Notes under the pieces: model-generated | What the model saw: the letters and a program-made list of their open reading frames with translations, nothing else | Told to the model about the DNA's origin: nothing | Database searches by the model: none | Source: Corinectria fuckeliana | Taxonomy: Eukaryota > Ascomycota > Sordariomycetes > Hypocreales > Nectriaceae | Direction: 5' to 3' | DNA length: 64,000 nucleotides | NCBI GenBank assembly: GCA_019137255.1 | Contig: WPDH01000074.1 | Span: 1-64,000 of the forward strand | In this document: positions 47,339-58,384 of the stretch, piece after piece | Numbering within the stretch: position 1 is the stretch's first letter | Layout: every line of letters starts with the position of its first letter | Program-made: the position numbers and the translations under genes

Positions 47339-48717
47339 TTAGTTCTTCGTCAGCCGATGGACCTCCTCAAAAAAGTGCTTGAGGTTGTCCGGGTGAACAC
47401 CAGGCGTGATTCCTAGATAACTTTGTCAGCGTCCAAGCATTCATCCAATTATCCAACTCCTTTTTCCCAACGACATACCGTGGCCAAGGTTAGCGATCCA
47501 TCCCTTGTTGCCCACCCAAAACCCATCGACCATCTCCTGCACCGCCGACGTAATGCCCTCCTTGGTGCCGTACAGAATGCCGGGGTCGGCGTTGCCTTGG
47601 AACACCGTCTTGCGGTCACCCCGGATCCTGAGGGCGTCCTTGGCGTCCTGTAGCCAGTCCATTCCCACCACGTTGTAGCCCAGATCGCACGCAGAGTCCA
47701 GCGCATACCAGGCACCCTTGGGAAACACCGTCATGGGAACGCGCTCGAGGCCGAGGCTCTGTAGCTTGGCGGGAAGCTTCTCGGCGATGTGCGCCAGGTA
47801 CGGCTCTGAGAATTGGCGGTAAGAAGAGGGACCTAGCTCTCCAGCCCAGGAGTCAAAGACCATCAACAGCTATTCCAAGTTAGAGTCCGTCATGTTCGTC
47901 TTCCTCTCTCTCTCGGTCTCTGGGAACTCTGCCTACCTGTGCTCCCGCCTTGACCTGGAGTGCCAGATGATCCACGCAGATGTCGGCAATCTTGCTCAGC
48001 AGCCTTTTGGACTCCTCGGGGTATTTGTAGATCCACGTCTTGACCTGCGCAAACAGCTTAGTGCCGCCGCCCTCGACCATGTAGCAGAACAGCGTCCACG
48101 GCGCGCCACAGAAGCCAATCAGGGGTACCTGCCCGGCCAGCTTCTTGCGCGTCAGCGTAATGGCGTCGTACACGTAGCCGAGCTCGGCGGCCACGTCAAC
48201 ATCGCGCGCCAGGACCTCGCCGTACTGCTTATCCGCGGGCGACTTGAGCGGGCTCGGGAAGTGCGGGCCCTTCTTGTCCACCATCTCCACGACCATGCCC
48301 ATCGCCTGCGGGATCACGAGGATATCGGAGAAGATGATGGCCGCATCAATCAGTCCGGCGTACCGCTCGACGGGCTGCAGCGTGATGGTTGAGGCGACCT
48401 CGGGGTCGCGGCAGCACTCGAAGAAGTCGCGGTTGCCCTTGGCCTCATGGTACTCGGGGAGGTAGCGGCCGGCTATGCGCGAGAGTCAGTCACACATGGC
48501 CTCGTCTCACCGGCAAGCTGGATTTCGTCTTCTTACCCTGTCGCATCACCCACATGGGAGGGCGTTCTACCGTCTGACCTACACAGATTTCAGCCTAGCT
48601 CTTGTTTGCTGCTACCAGCCGGCGCAGGATCACAAGTGTAGACGAAAACCCACCCCATGCTGCCCGGAGCAACAGGTCGTTCTTGAGGGGCTCAAAGTTG
48701 TGTTCCATTGTCGCCAT
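47339..48717 (-). CDS. HEM12: Uroporphyrinogen decarboxylase
   Basis: Five exons: 48717-48654, 48578-48537, 48472-47937, 47869-47479 and 47412-47339; 368 aa, the family's usual length. It removes four carboxyl groups from uroporphyrinogen III to give coproporphyrinogen III in cytosolic heme synthesis. Signatures present: N-terminal FEPLKNDLLLRAAWG, the family motif PPMWVMRQAGRYLPEY (split by intron 2), FSDILVIPQAMG with the catalytic Asp, GFCGAPWTLFCYMVEGG, VFDSWAGELGP and a C-terminal NLGHGITPGVHPDN. Met at 48717 gives MATMEHNF; the Met three codons later is an alternative. Intact. Confidence 0.96.
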
Positions 48718-49079
48718 CGTATAGTAGTGTTTGCGGAACAAGTCAAAACTTAACTACCCCGCGGTCTTGTACGGGAGACAAAAAGTCATGGACTGCCAAT
48801 TTAATGGAGGGGTTGAGCGGTACGTACCCGCTGAGAACCCCGGGAGCGTCCGCGCCGCAGCTACTATCCTGGACATTGGGGGCCGGAGGTTGTTCGGGCC
48901 GACACGCTGTCTTCTCTCCAGAGCTATCGCGCCAGCATCGCCCGCGACATCATCACAAGCGGACAACGACCAACTACTAGCATCGACAACAACCCAAACC
49001 CCCCCCCCCTCCCTGGCTCTACGCTTCCCGACACCCTGCGATCCTTCCTCCGCTTAACTTTGCATCTCCACCCGCGACA
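48718..49079. promoter_or_regulatory. Divergent promoter, HEM12 / EMC6
   Basis: 362 bp between oppositely directed starts. It contains an 11-base C run at about 48999-49009, 70 bp upstream of the EMC6 ATG. No specific site assigned. Confidence 0.5.
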
Positions 49080-49503
49080 ATGCCGTCCGAACGTGAATTC
49101 CAGATCCACCCCATCGTCCAGGAGTCGGTGGCTCACAACACCAAGGTCAAGTCGTCAGCTCCCATCGCAAACCATGCGCCGCAATGAGCTTCTCCATTAA
49201 CACTCTTCTCAGGCCCTCTCAAACCTTCATAGCCTGTCCGCCTCCCTCTTTGGAATCAGCGTCGGCATCCTTGGCCTCGAGTCTTACAACGGCTTCCTCG
49301 TCTACTTCGTCTTCTCCTGTATTACCACCCTCCTGTTCTACATCCTCAAGGTCGCCCCCGAGTCGCTGTCCGAGGGTCGCTCGCCGCTCGACCCTACTCG
49401 TTTCTACAGGGGCGCCCTCGACTTCTGGCTCAGCGGCGCTTTCAGTGGTCTCTCGGGCTTCATTCTCACGTGGACGTTATTTTACGGTCTAGTCAGGGCG
49501 TGA
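49080..49503 (+). CDS. EMC6: ER membrane protein complex subunit 6
   Basis: Two exons, 49080-49145 and 49213-49503, 118 aa. The donor is AAG|GTCAAG, weaker than usual, but it is the one that joins the conserved N-terminus (VAHNTKALSNLHSLSASLFGI) in frame. Three hydrophobic helices follow (LSASLFGISVGILGL, YFVFSCITTLLFYIL, FSGLSGFILTWTLFYGL). That is the small EMC6/TMEM93 architecture, with the short soluble loop before DPTRFYRGALDFWL. It works in the ER membrane insertase with EMC5, also encoded here at 10.8-11.2 kb. An open frame in another phase across 49184-49492 is a shadow. Confidence 0.92.
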
Positions 49504-49685
49504 TGGCCTTTGGGCACCGTGGTTTTTGGCATATACAAGGCGTCGTTGGAGTTATAGGAAATACTCGTCGAGCGGCTATCATATTTGGTGAGAATTGTCA
49601 GATGAAACGTTGCTTGTATTGAAATCAAGAGAATGACATACATGCGCTGGGGAACTAAACAAGTCGCAAACAGAGCTCTAAACTT

Positions 49686-52331
49686 TTAATCAACAATCTC
49701 AACCACCTTGCCCACAAATCCTTCAAGGCCCGATCTATCCTGGCTTCCTCCTTCTAATATTATCACTCGTGAACCCAGTTCAATCCACTCTCGGTGATGG
49801 AGCAACTCCAAGGACACCTCAATTCCGCTTTCCTTCTGACCTTTTGGCGTTTCGATCTCAACATCAGCATCTTCATTGAGGTTGAAAATGTCGTCAATTT
49901 CGTCGGTCGCCATTGTACCCGCTTCCCACACTTGGTCCTGCGGAGAGACGCGACGAATCCTCGCGGCTGTCCTGATGCTAGCAATATAGACGTTGACGAA
50001 GGAACCAATCGCAAGTGTCTGAGTGTCTGAGTCATTGAAGACTGCTGTAAGTCCGCTAGCCGCCTGCAACTTCAACCCGGTGTCCGCCATGTGTTTCGAG
50101 GGAATAGCCAAAATCATGCCTCGACGAATACGGGGAACCAGCTTCGGTGACCGTGCTGACCCAGGGGCGCCATCAAGTTGGTCAGTCAAACTAGGCTGGA
50201 GGACAAGACCTATCGAGCCAGCTTGTCCGGCTTCGAGCGCCAGAACAGGAAGCCGTAGGTTGCGGATACTCACGACCTGCGCGTCGTGCCACTCTCCTGC
50301 AATCTTTGACGCCGATACTGCATTCCTCATTGCTATCCGGGCCAGCTCTGCCGAAGACGGATGGGATATCGAAAGTCCATAGCTGCCGGGCGACATTCGA
50401 TCCTCTGGCGTGGGGACGCGCGCATCCTCCTCCTCGTCGGACGGGAATGGTCCAATCAAGATTTTGTCGCCAACAGAGAGACGTCCGAAGCGAAGATGAC
50501 CAGAAATCACAATGCCTTGCTCCACGTGCTTCCCGGAATCCCCAACCAATGCACTATATGAAGCCGGTAAGCTGAAGGTGTCGTCGATGTGGAAAAGGCA
50601 CTTTGGCTGTTCTGGGTTCAAGGCCATGCCAACAAAATCGCGAGAAGTGGGCGCAGGTGGCAGCGGCAGGTTTTCCAAGAGGGCATGCATGAGGCCGATA
50701 CCACTGCCCTTCACGGCGCTTGTAAGCACGATTGGAACAAGCTGGGTCAACTTATCGCTCTGCGAGATGCCCTTCAGAAGCTCCTGTACCTTATCATGGT
50801 CCTCCTTCGGTACCTCCTTGAGTTCCTCGTATTGCCTTTGGTCGGGTTGAAGAATCTTGGGTGTTCGTCCAACATCCTTGATGGCAGTGAGGACTTTTAC
50901 CATGGTTTTACGAAGGCTTGCCTTCGAGGCTAGGTCCAATTTTGTGATGACAATGGCCATTGGCACCTCCAACTTTAGTGACAAGGTCAAGTGAGCCTTG
51001 ACGAGATCAACCCCCGCTGCAGCAACACCAAGAACATCCTGTGCAGAAGATGTGGTACTGTAATTGTTGGAGACTTTATCCGCATCATCGGCAGCAATGC
51101 ATAGAACGATCCAATGGGGTGCCCAATTCATCAAGCCGCGGAGGACCGTACGCCGATACCTTGGGTGCCCTGCCGAATCAGAGACAAAGACAAGACGACC
51201 ATCGTCGGAACAGTTGTGAATATCCATCCAAGACTCAATGTTTCCGTGAGAATAATTCAAAATGGCCCGGTCCCTGTATCCAATAAGCTCCTGGGCTATG
51301 GAGCTGGTGATTCCGGACACAACCTCGTGTCGGTGCTTTAGCAAGCTAAGACGACTCTTGCCACGGCCGTTGTCCAAAGTTCCCGTTGAGAGCGTACCAA
51401 GCAGGCTGGACTTTCCGGAAGTTGTGGGGCCAGTGAAAGTGACTCTCAACTGCGGCGTCGTGGAGCTCCCGCGACTAGGAACAGCAATACTATCGGCAAA
51501 AGCGGATTCCTGGCCATTCTCTGGGGCGGCCTTTCCGTCCGCACACTCCAAAAAGCCGGTATTAGGTGTGACGAGAGCTTCTGTAACCCACAGCTTGCCG
51601 CTTCGAGTGACTTGAGCCGGCGTTGTAACAGAGTTGTCGACTAATTCTGACGATTCGACCCATTCGCAGTCTCCGACAATGACCATGCGGAGAATCTCGA
51701 CAGAACAACCGAGGCTAGCAGCCATGACTCTTAAAGTAGCGATACTCTCGTCCATCTCGTCATTGGTAAGACCAATAAGGGTTCCATCATCAGAGACACC
51801 AATCTCGTACAAAGCACCTCGTGACTCTTCTAGACCTAGAACAAGCTTGCTAAGCTTAGCTGGAGTGGAAAGATCAACGGCATCATCTAGCAGCTTTGGT
51901 AAAGCTAGTTCCTTGGAACTAGAGGCGTGGTATGGAGAGGACTGCTGCAATCTCCACAGAAGCTGGGTCGTCAAGTGCTGGAGCCTTTCCTGGCGTAGCT
52001 GGTTGGGGGCAACTAGGTTAGGAGTTGAGGACTTGAAAGCACGGCTTTCCAAGGAGCGAGATGGTGTTACTGGGTTCCCTGTGCTCATTGTCTTGAAATC
52101 TCTCCGAGATCTTAAAAGCAGGTGGAGCTTGTATTCGGTTGGACCACTTTGAGGCTCTGCCTCCAACCTGGTGACGCCGTACTCAGAGAGCAAGCCGGGT
52201 TGGACTTGAGGTGTTCCAGGGGTTGGGGGCCCTCGGCCATCTTCGCTGGCTTCTTTATCTGGATCATTAGGAAGAAGCCACGGAGATGAGACCCTTGGAG
52301 GGTCGGGGTCGTAGGTGAAGACTGAAGCCAT
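49686..52331 (-). CDS. GTP-binding protein, GTPBP1/2-like
   Basis: Intron-free, 881 aa. The translational-GTPase domain begins around residue 295 with GPTTSGKSS (G1), then a DSAGH G3 motif near residue 395 and VITKLD (G4) near residue 490. A beta-barrel domain II-like region follows (IVISGHLRFGRLSVGDKILIGPF), then RRGMILAIPSK and a C-terminal barrel ending WIELGSRVIILEGG. The order and the unusual G3 and G4 forms fit the GTPBP1/GTPBP2 family, EF-Tu relatives linked in animals to mRNA turnover and rescue of stalled ribosomes. The 290-residue N-terminal extension is conserved in the family. The fungal role is not established. No frameshift. Confidence 0.9.
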   Translation of the reverse strand: MASVFTYDPDPPRVSSPWLLPNDPDKEASEDGRGPPTPGTPQVQPGLLSEYGVTRLEAEPQSGPTEYKLHLLLRSRRDFKTMSTGNPVTPSRSLESRAFKSSTPNLVAPNQLRQERLQHLTTQLLWRLQQSSPYHASSSKELALPKLLDDAVDLSTPAKLSKLVLGLEESRGALYEIGVSDDGTLIGLTNDEMDESIATLRVMAASLGCSVEILRMVIVGDCEWVESSELVDNSVTTPAQVTRSGKLWVTEALVTPNTGFLECADGKAAPENGQESAFADSIAVPSRGSSTTPQLRVTFTGPTTSGKSSLLGTLSTGTLDNGRGKSRLSLLKHRHEVVSGITSSIAQELIGYRDRAILNYSHGNIESWMDIHNCSDDGRLVFVSDSAGHPRYRRTVLRGLMNWAPHWIVLCIAADDADKVSNNYSTTSSAQDVLGVAAAGVDLVKAHLTLSLKLEVPMAIVITKLDLASKASLRKTMVKVLTAIKDVGRTPKILQPDQRQYEELKEVPKEDHDKVQELLKGISQSDKLTQLVPIVLTSAVKGSGIGLMHALLENLPLPPAPTSRDFVGMALNPEQPKCLFHIDDTFSLPASYSALVGDSGKHVEQGIVISGHLRFGRLSVGDKILIGPFPSDEEEDARVPTPEDRMSPGSYGLSISHPSSAELARIAMRNAVSASKIAGEWHDAQVVSIRNLRLPVLALEAGQAGSIGLVLQPSLTDQLDGAPGSARSPKLVPRIRRGMILAIPSKHMADTGLKLQAASGLTAVFNDSDTQTLAIGSFVNVYIASIRTAARIRRVSPQDQVWEAGTMATDEIDDIFNLNEDADVEIETPKGQKESGIEVSLELLHHREWIELGSRVIILEGGSQDRSGLEGFVGKVVEIVD

Positions 52332-53793
52332 GTAGAAGTCACGGCGGTGGGTGGAGAGCGGGTGGAGAAGCCGCTGTATACCTAGTCTAGATAGGAAGCA
52401 GGCTCAGGATATTGAGTATAAGGAAGCGCGCCGCTGTGACGGGAGTCTTAAGCTGATATATATATTGCCAACTAAGGAGCATATGTGATTTTTTGGAAGT
52501 ATCATGGTGAGGGCTCGTTGATGTAGAGTGATGAAGAGTAGTGGGTGATGTGAAGAATGGATCACGGAGACAGGCAGCTAGAAGCCAGCTCATAAAAGAG
52601 AAGACATGACGACGGAGGGATGTTTTCCTGAATAAGGTGGGTATTTGGTGGAAGGAAGACGTGCAAAGATGTCGTGAGGTGCTTGCGGGCTTAAGTAGTA
52701 GGGAGTCTTGTATGTCGGTGGGTAGTCGATTGAGAATGCCGACTGACCGAGCGAGCGAGTCAGGAATGACGCATCGGCCGAGTGGCCAATCACGACGGGA
52801 GGGTGGGTGTAGTGAGTACCTGAGAAACTGGCCCGTGGTTGCCTCAGTGGTTATGCGAGGGTCCCCACCACTGGCTACTACCCGGTAGCTTGCAATAGAT
52901 GGACAATGGATATTCGATGTGCGTAGATTGTAAATTATTTATCTCTCATGATTCCGCTTGGCTTTTTAGCTGAATCCAATCAAGTATTCGTAAATCTTCT
53001 AGATGTATCATTGAAGCAGGAATAGTATGATGGGTTTGCACCAATCCCGTATTGGTATATCATGGATGTGCTAGCTGCAGCATCGGATCCGAGACGACGA
53101 GATGATCCATGTACAGTTATAGTCTTTCAGCCATTTACCCTCGCCGTTCCTTTGTCTACCTTGAGTCCTAGTGAGAGTGCGAATCATTCGACCTGTACGT
53201 ACGCTGAGCTGACTGCTTCGCTCCCATCAGCCTGGCACTGACTCCCTCAGCAAATAGTTCTACGTGGGCGCCGCCACCAACTGACGAGGCAGCAGGCTGA
53301 GCCACACACCCATCAGACCTCCCCGATAGTCTGAAGCTTAGCCTCGGCTCGGTCTTGGCTTGGTTCCATCACTTTGCCTGAGAGCGCGAGGCATGCGAAA
53401 TGCGCGAATGGACGGGCGTGGAGGGGCTTGCGGGTTTCCATGAGGGTCTGGGGTGAGGGATCCATGATGGTTCTAGGTTCTAATAAAAGCCCAGCCCAGT
53501 GGCTTTTTTTGGGCGCTTGACGCCTGATTCATCCCCCATTCCCAAAACGCCCCCCCGCAAGGCCCAGTCCCCTTAAGTTCCCAAGGTCCCCAGGTCACCG
53601 CCCGTAAGGATCCACTGCCCAAATCCACCAGCAGTTGTCCATCATAAGACTCGCTGACCTGCCACCAATCCGCCTTCACCACCTCCTCCTCCTCCAACCA
53701 GATCGATTGCCTATTTAACCGCCCGGGCTTCCCCCAAGCAACGAACCCCCGATTTCAAACCAACGGCCGACAACCACTATCGCCTGCGCTACT
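52332..53793. other. Divergent intergenic region, GTPase / SEC9
   Basis: 1.46 kb between divergent genes. Open frames are short. AT-rich at 52900-53050, GC-rich from 53350 on. No supported gene. Confidence 0.5.
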
Positions 53794-55127
53794 ATGAAGA
53801 AGTTCGGCTTTGGCAAGAAGAGCGATGACGGCGACGACGCCAATCGCAATGCCCTCTTCAGTCGCAAGAAGTCCTCCAACTCCTCCTCCTCCAGCAATCC
53901 CTACGCCAAGCAGGGCGGCAATGATCCCTATGCCGATGAAGCCAAATATGCCAACATGACGCCCTACCAACAAGCTCGCCAGGGTCTCGGTCCAGGCGGT
54001 CCAGGCGGTCCTGGATCTATACATGGATCCGTACACTCCACCTCTTCTGGTCCCCCTCCTTACAACGCCCAGCCTCCCAGCGGATACGGTGCTGATAGAT
54101 ACGGATCTGGTGGTGGTTATGGCGGCAATCGATACGACAATGCCGGTAGCCAGGATCGATACAACAGTCCGCCAGCGGGCGGGGCTAGAGGCCCCGGCGG
54201 TTACGGCGGATTTGGTCGAGCCGACGAGCCTGATGACAACCGAGATGCCCTCTTTGCCGGCGCCACAGAGAGAGAGGCCCAGAAGCAACAGCCAGCAGCC
54301 CCCGATGGGGCCTACGGGCAGCAGTCGGGAGCAGATGGCGGCTCATACGGTGGATATGGCGAATCACGGGAGCTGACTGCCGAGGAGCAGGAGGAGGCCG
54401 ACTACCAGGCCATTCTCGCAGAGAAGCGACAACTTCAACAAGAGAGTGCTGGGTCCGTCTCTCGCTCGGTTCAGATGGCCCGGCAGGCCAATGAAGTGGG
54501 ACGTGCCACTCTCGCCCGGCTGGGTGCCCAAGGCGAGCGATTGAACAACACGGAGAAGCATCTCGACTTGGCCGCCAACCAGAACAAGATCGCTCAGGAC
54601 AGGGCTGCCGAGCTCAAGACCCTCAACAGGAGCATGTTTGCCGTTCACGTCGGCAACCCGTTCACTTCCAAATCTCGCCAACTCAAGGCCGATGATGAGG
54701 TCATGAATCGTCACCGATCCGAGAGAGAGGCACGAGAAGCCACTCGTCGTGATGGCTTCACTGCCCAACAGCGCATGGAATCCAATTTCAAGGAGATTAA
54801 CCCCGGTAGCGCGCAACGACAACAGCCCCGCAAGAAGGACTATGGAAAGTTCAACCTAGATGATGAAGAGGGCGCCGATGAGCTTGAGGATCAGATCGAC
54901 GAGGGTATCGACGAGCTTTCAGGTCAAGTTTCTATGATGAATATGGTCGGCCGAGCAATCGGCAAAGAGGTGGACACTCAGAACAAGCAGATCGACAGGA
55001 TTATGAATAAGGCAAGTGACTTGATGTTACTGCTGACCCTACCCTTCAATACTAATTATCTTCGCAGAGCGACGCTGTTGACGATGCGACAAGAATGAAC
55101 CGAGAACGACTAGCCCGGATTAAGTAA
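53794..55127 (+). CDS. SEC9: t-SNARE Sec9 (SNAP-25 family)
   Basis: Two exons, 53794-55011 and 55068-55127; 425 aa. The intron starts GCAAGTG rather than GT and ends TTCGCAG; only this GC-AG splice joins IMNK to SDAVDDATRMNRERLARIK in frame, completing the second SNARE helix. The N-terminal 190 residues are Gly/Tyr/Pro-rich and disordered, beginning KKFGFGKK. The first SNARE helix is at about 220-275 (SVQMARQANEVGRATLARLGAQGERLNN). An NPF motif (VHVGNPF) and a linker follow, then the second helix. There is no transmembrane segment and no palmitoylated Cys cluster, as in yeast Sec9. It pairs with Sso and Snc SNAREs for exocytic fusion at the plasma membrane. Confidence 0.94.
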
Positions 55128-55947
55128 TGGGTTATAAGACATAAGCGGTGCATCATCCCTGCTATCGGTAGAGCTGTTCTGGCTTGGCGCTGCTTTGGGC
55201 ATCTGGACATACAATCTGTTTGGAGAAAAGAAAGATTCTGTCCTCCATTGTATATCCTCTCCCCCGTACACCTTTGTAATACACAATGCCCTCGTGAGAT
55301 GAGCTCTGGAATGGATTCAAGAAGGACACTAGGGATGGATTCAGGAGGCGTTTAGTCGGAGCCATCGCCGTCGGGTGTGATAGCGAAGTTCGGATTATAT
55401 TTATTTCGCCGCTGTTATTCGCTTCAGCGCGTTAATGTGTCCAAGTTGAGAGGCCACGCCAGCGTTACTTCCCGCCGGTGTTTGGTATATTCTCACAGAC
55501 TGAGACGCATTTGATGATGGTCGACCCTTGGCTGTATTTCGACGGAGCCTTATACGTAAGGTCGACTTTTTTTTGAGGTACAGTGGCGGACTGTCTGTCA
55601 TCTCGCAAGCGTGGCTGGGAAGTGAATACACGGCTAATGGCCTCATTGGTGTCAATCACTCAAGCCAAACATACACAGATAGTCTCAAACTTGATGATTA
55701 CGCGAACACTCTAAGCTTCTCATCCTGTTCTCAGGACGCATTTACTTTGGCCTGAACTGTGGCTTAGATACATGATGCCCGTGTAAGCCGTCCTGCCCCG
55801 GGTGCGACGGGGAAACAGCACAGTGTCAGAATACTTTGCACCGTGTAAATGGACCCTCCCACCTAGGTGCATAATTACAACCCCGTTGAATTTTCCAGCC
55901 ATAGGAGGACGCTGAGGAGTTAGACCAACACCACAATCATATCCAAC
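55128..55947. other. Intergenic, SEC9 / helicase
   Basis: 820 bp between two plus-strand genes. Nothing beyond UTR and promoter sequence is recognisable. Confidence 0.5.
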
Positions 55948-58269
55948 ATGGCGTCCGAAAACAATGCAGAGCGTCCAGCCAAGAGGCGAAAGACTCGGAC
56001 AGACCCAAACGCACTCACAATCGGAGGCAAGGCCATTTCTCTCGAGGGATATCTTACCGCGCCTGTTGTGAAGTTGGCAAAGAAGACTGAGGCTTCCGAG
56101 CCAACAACACCAGCCCCAACTCCACAATCGACTGATGCTGAGGTCGCCACGGCCAAGAAGGGCTCGAGCTCAAAGAAGTCGTATCAGGGCCGTGATGCCG
56201 ACAAGGTTCGAAATCGAGAGGACCGCGGGCTGCTCAAGACGCGCAAAGAGCTTCCGATTTGGCGGTACCGCGATGACATTCAGAAGGCTGTGTCTAATTC
56301 AGACAGCGATGTCCTTGTCTTGGTCGGTGAAACCGGTTCGGGTAAAAGTACTCAGGTCCCCCAGTTCCTCTATCAGGAGCCTTGGTGCAGACGGCAAAAG
56401 GTCAAAATCCCTGGATCTGACGACGAGGTCTCCGTGGGCGGCATGATCGCCATCACCCAGCCGAGACGAGTCGCTGCTACGACTCTAGCCCACCGAGTCT
56501 CCCAGGAAGCCGGCACCCCTCTGGGAAAAGGCCGCCCTGACGGTCTCGTTGGCTACTCCGTTCGATTCGACCATGTTGTTCCTACGGGAACCAGGATCAA
56601 GTTCTTGACGGAAGGAATGCTGCTGCAGGAGCTACTGCGAGATCCCAACCTCCGGAGTTACAGCGCCATTGTCGTCGACGAAATCCACGAGCGGAGCTTG
56701 GATGTTGATCTTCTCGTCGGTTTTCTGAAGCAGATTTTGGCAGGAGATCGTGCTGGCCGTGGCGGTGTCCCGCTTAAGGTCATTATCATGAGCGCAACGG
56801 TGGATGTGGACGTCATCCAGGACTTCTTCAAGGATGTCCGACCAGACATCAAGGACGTAAGCCATACCCAGCTTCTTCGAATCAAGGGACGGCAATATCC
56901 GGTGGAGCTCACCCACGAATCAAAAGCTGTGGGCGATCTCCAGGACGCTCTTCTCAAGACGGTCTTGAAGATTCACCTCCAGGAGCGGCTACCCGGCGAT
57001 GTCCTTGCTTTCCTGACTGGTCAGGAGGAAATCGAATCTTGTCAGAAACTAATTGAGGAGTATGCGGAAACTCTGGCGTCAAACGTTCCCAAAATCAAAG
57101 TCTTCCCCCTGTACGGCCAGCTATCTATGGAGGCACAACGCCAGGCTTTCCTGCCCGTCAAGGCCGCGTTCACGCGAAAGATTGTGCTGGCGACAAACAT
57201 TGCCGAGACTTCCGTCACAGTCCCAGGAGTGAGGTACGTTGTGGATTGCGGCAAGGCCAAGTTGAAGCAGTATCGGGCGCGACTCGGCATGGAGTCCCTT
57301 CTGGCCAAGCCGATATCCAAATCGTCGGCTGTGCAACGAACCGGCCGAGCTGGCCGTGAAGGGCCAGGCAAGTGTTTCCGACTATACACGGAAGAAGCCT
57401 TCAACGGCCTGCAAGACGCTGATCTTCCTGAGATCCTCCGCAACGACGTCCTCGGGGCGGTCTTGACCATGAAGGCGCGTGGCATCCAGGATGTCCTTGC
57501 GTTTCCTCTCATGGATCCACCAGAGACCGAGGCAATTGAGAAGGCTTTGGTTCATTTGCACTTCTTGGGTGCGCTGAATGACGATGGATCGATCACGTCA
57601 GTCGGGGAAAAGATGGCTCGACTCCCCATTTCAGCTCCCCTGGGAGCGGTCCTTTTGGCTGCCGCGAAGCCCGAGTTCGACTGCGTGACTGAGGCCATCG
57701 ACATCATTTCCTGCATCACATCTGGAGATGACATCTTCCTCCAGGTACACACAGAAGAAGCGCAAGAGGAGGTTGAGGCGTCCAGAAAGGAGCTCCAACG
57801 CCGCGAGGGAGACGTTATGACATACCTCACTACGATCCAGCAGTATACGGCCGAGAACGCTAATAGGACGGACTGGTGCAAGCAGCGGAAGATCAACATG
57901 CGCAACATAAAGCAGGCTCTGAACATTCGCAAGCAGCTCCGAGGCTTGTGCCTGAAGGAGGGTCTGCTGTCCGAGGCCCCTCCCGCTGATCCACAACCCT
58001 TCGTCCCGCTCGCCCCAGAGAGAGCTGAGCAGCTCCTCAAGTGCTTCCTCCGCGGGTTCGCCTTGAAGACAGCCATGTTAGCGCCAGATGGCAGCTTCGT
58101 CACTGTCCACGGCAAGCATGTCGTCGCCATCCATCCTGCTAGCGTATTGCATGGGCAGAAAAAGGAGGCCATCATGTTCTTGGAGCACGTCTATACCAAC
58201 AAGAACTATGCGAAGAAGGTCAGTGCGATCCAGGCCACCTGGATTGCGGAGGCTTTAGAGGGAAGGTGA
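55948..58269 (+). CDS. DEAH/RHA-family RNA helicase (DHR2/DHX33-like)
   Basis: Intron-free, 773 aa. Basic N-terminus (PAKRRKTR). RecA domain 1 has GETGSGKST (motif I, near residue 127), TQPRRVAA (Ia), a DEIHERS motif II near residue 244 and MSATVD (III). RecA domain 2 has FLTGQEEIE, TNIAETSVTVPG and QRTGRAGREGPGKCFRLYTE (VI). The helicase-associated and OB-fold regions follow (VVAIHPASVL near the end). Short N-terminus and overall layout fit yeast Dhr2 / human DHX33 / S. pombe Prh1, helicases of ribosome biogenesis, rather than the spliceosomal Prp proteins, which carry longer N-terminal domains. The sub-family call is inferred. Motif II is DEIH instead of DEAH. Confidence 0.93.
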   Translation: MASENNAERPAKRRKTRTDPNALTIGGKAISLEGYLTAPVVKLAKKTEASEPTTPAPTPQSTDAEVATAKKGSSSKKSYQGRDADKVRNREDRGLLKTRKELPIWRYRDDIQKAVSNSDSDVLVLVGETGSGKSTQVPQFLYQEPWCRRQKVKIPGSDDEVSVGGMIAITQPRRVAATTLAHRVSQEAGTPLGKGRPDGLVGYSVRFDHVVPTGTRIKFLTEGMLLQELLRDPNLRSYSAIVVDEIHERSLDVDLLVGFLKQILAGDRAGRGGVPLKVIIMSATVDVDVIQDFFKDVRPDIKDVSHTQLLRIKGRQYPVELTHESKAVGDLQDALLKTVLKIHLQERLPGDVLAFLTGQEEIESCQKLIEEYAETLASNVPKIKVFPLYGQLSMEAQRQAFLPVKAAFTRKIVLATNIAETSVTVPGVRYVVDCGKAKLKQYRARLGMESLLAKPISKSSAVQRTGRAGREGPGKCFRLYTEEAFNGLQDADLPEILRNDVLGAVLTMKARGIQDVLAFPLMDPPETEAIEKALVHLHFLGALNDDGSITSVGEKMARLPISAPLGAVLLAAAKPEFDCVTEAIDIISCITSGDDIFLQVHTEEAQEEVEASRKELQRREGDVMTYLTTIQQYTAENANRTDWCKQRKINMRNIKQALNIRKQLRGLCLKEGLLSEAPPADPQPFVPLAPERAEQLLKCFLRGFALKTAMLAPDGSFVTVHGKHVVAIHPASVLHGQKKEAIMFLEHVYTNKNYAKKVSAIQATWIAEALEGR

Positions 58270-58384
58270 TTCTTCTCGGGAGCGTTCCTTTTATTTTCTT
58301 AAAGGATGGAAGTCGAGGCCATGTGTAAATATATTTACATTCTTTGTTCTACATGCGATACATAGGTACGTTACATGGTTGTGT

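Noticed and set aside
49184..49492. 102-codon plus-strand frame over EMC6
   Set aside because: Out-of-phase shadow of EMC6 exon 2; Ser/Pro-rich without motifs.
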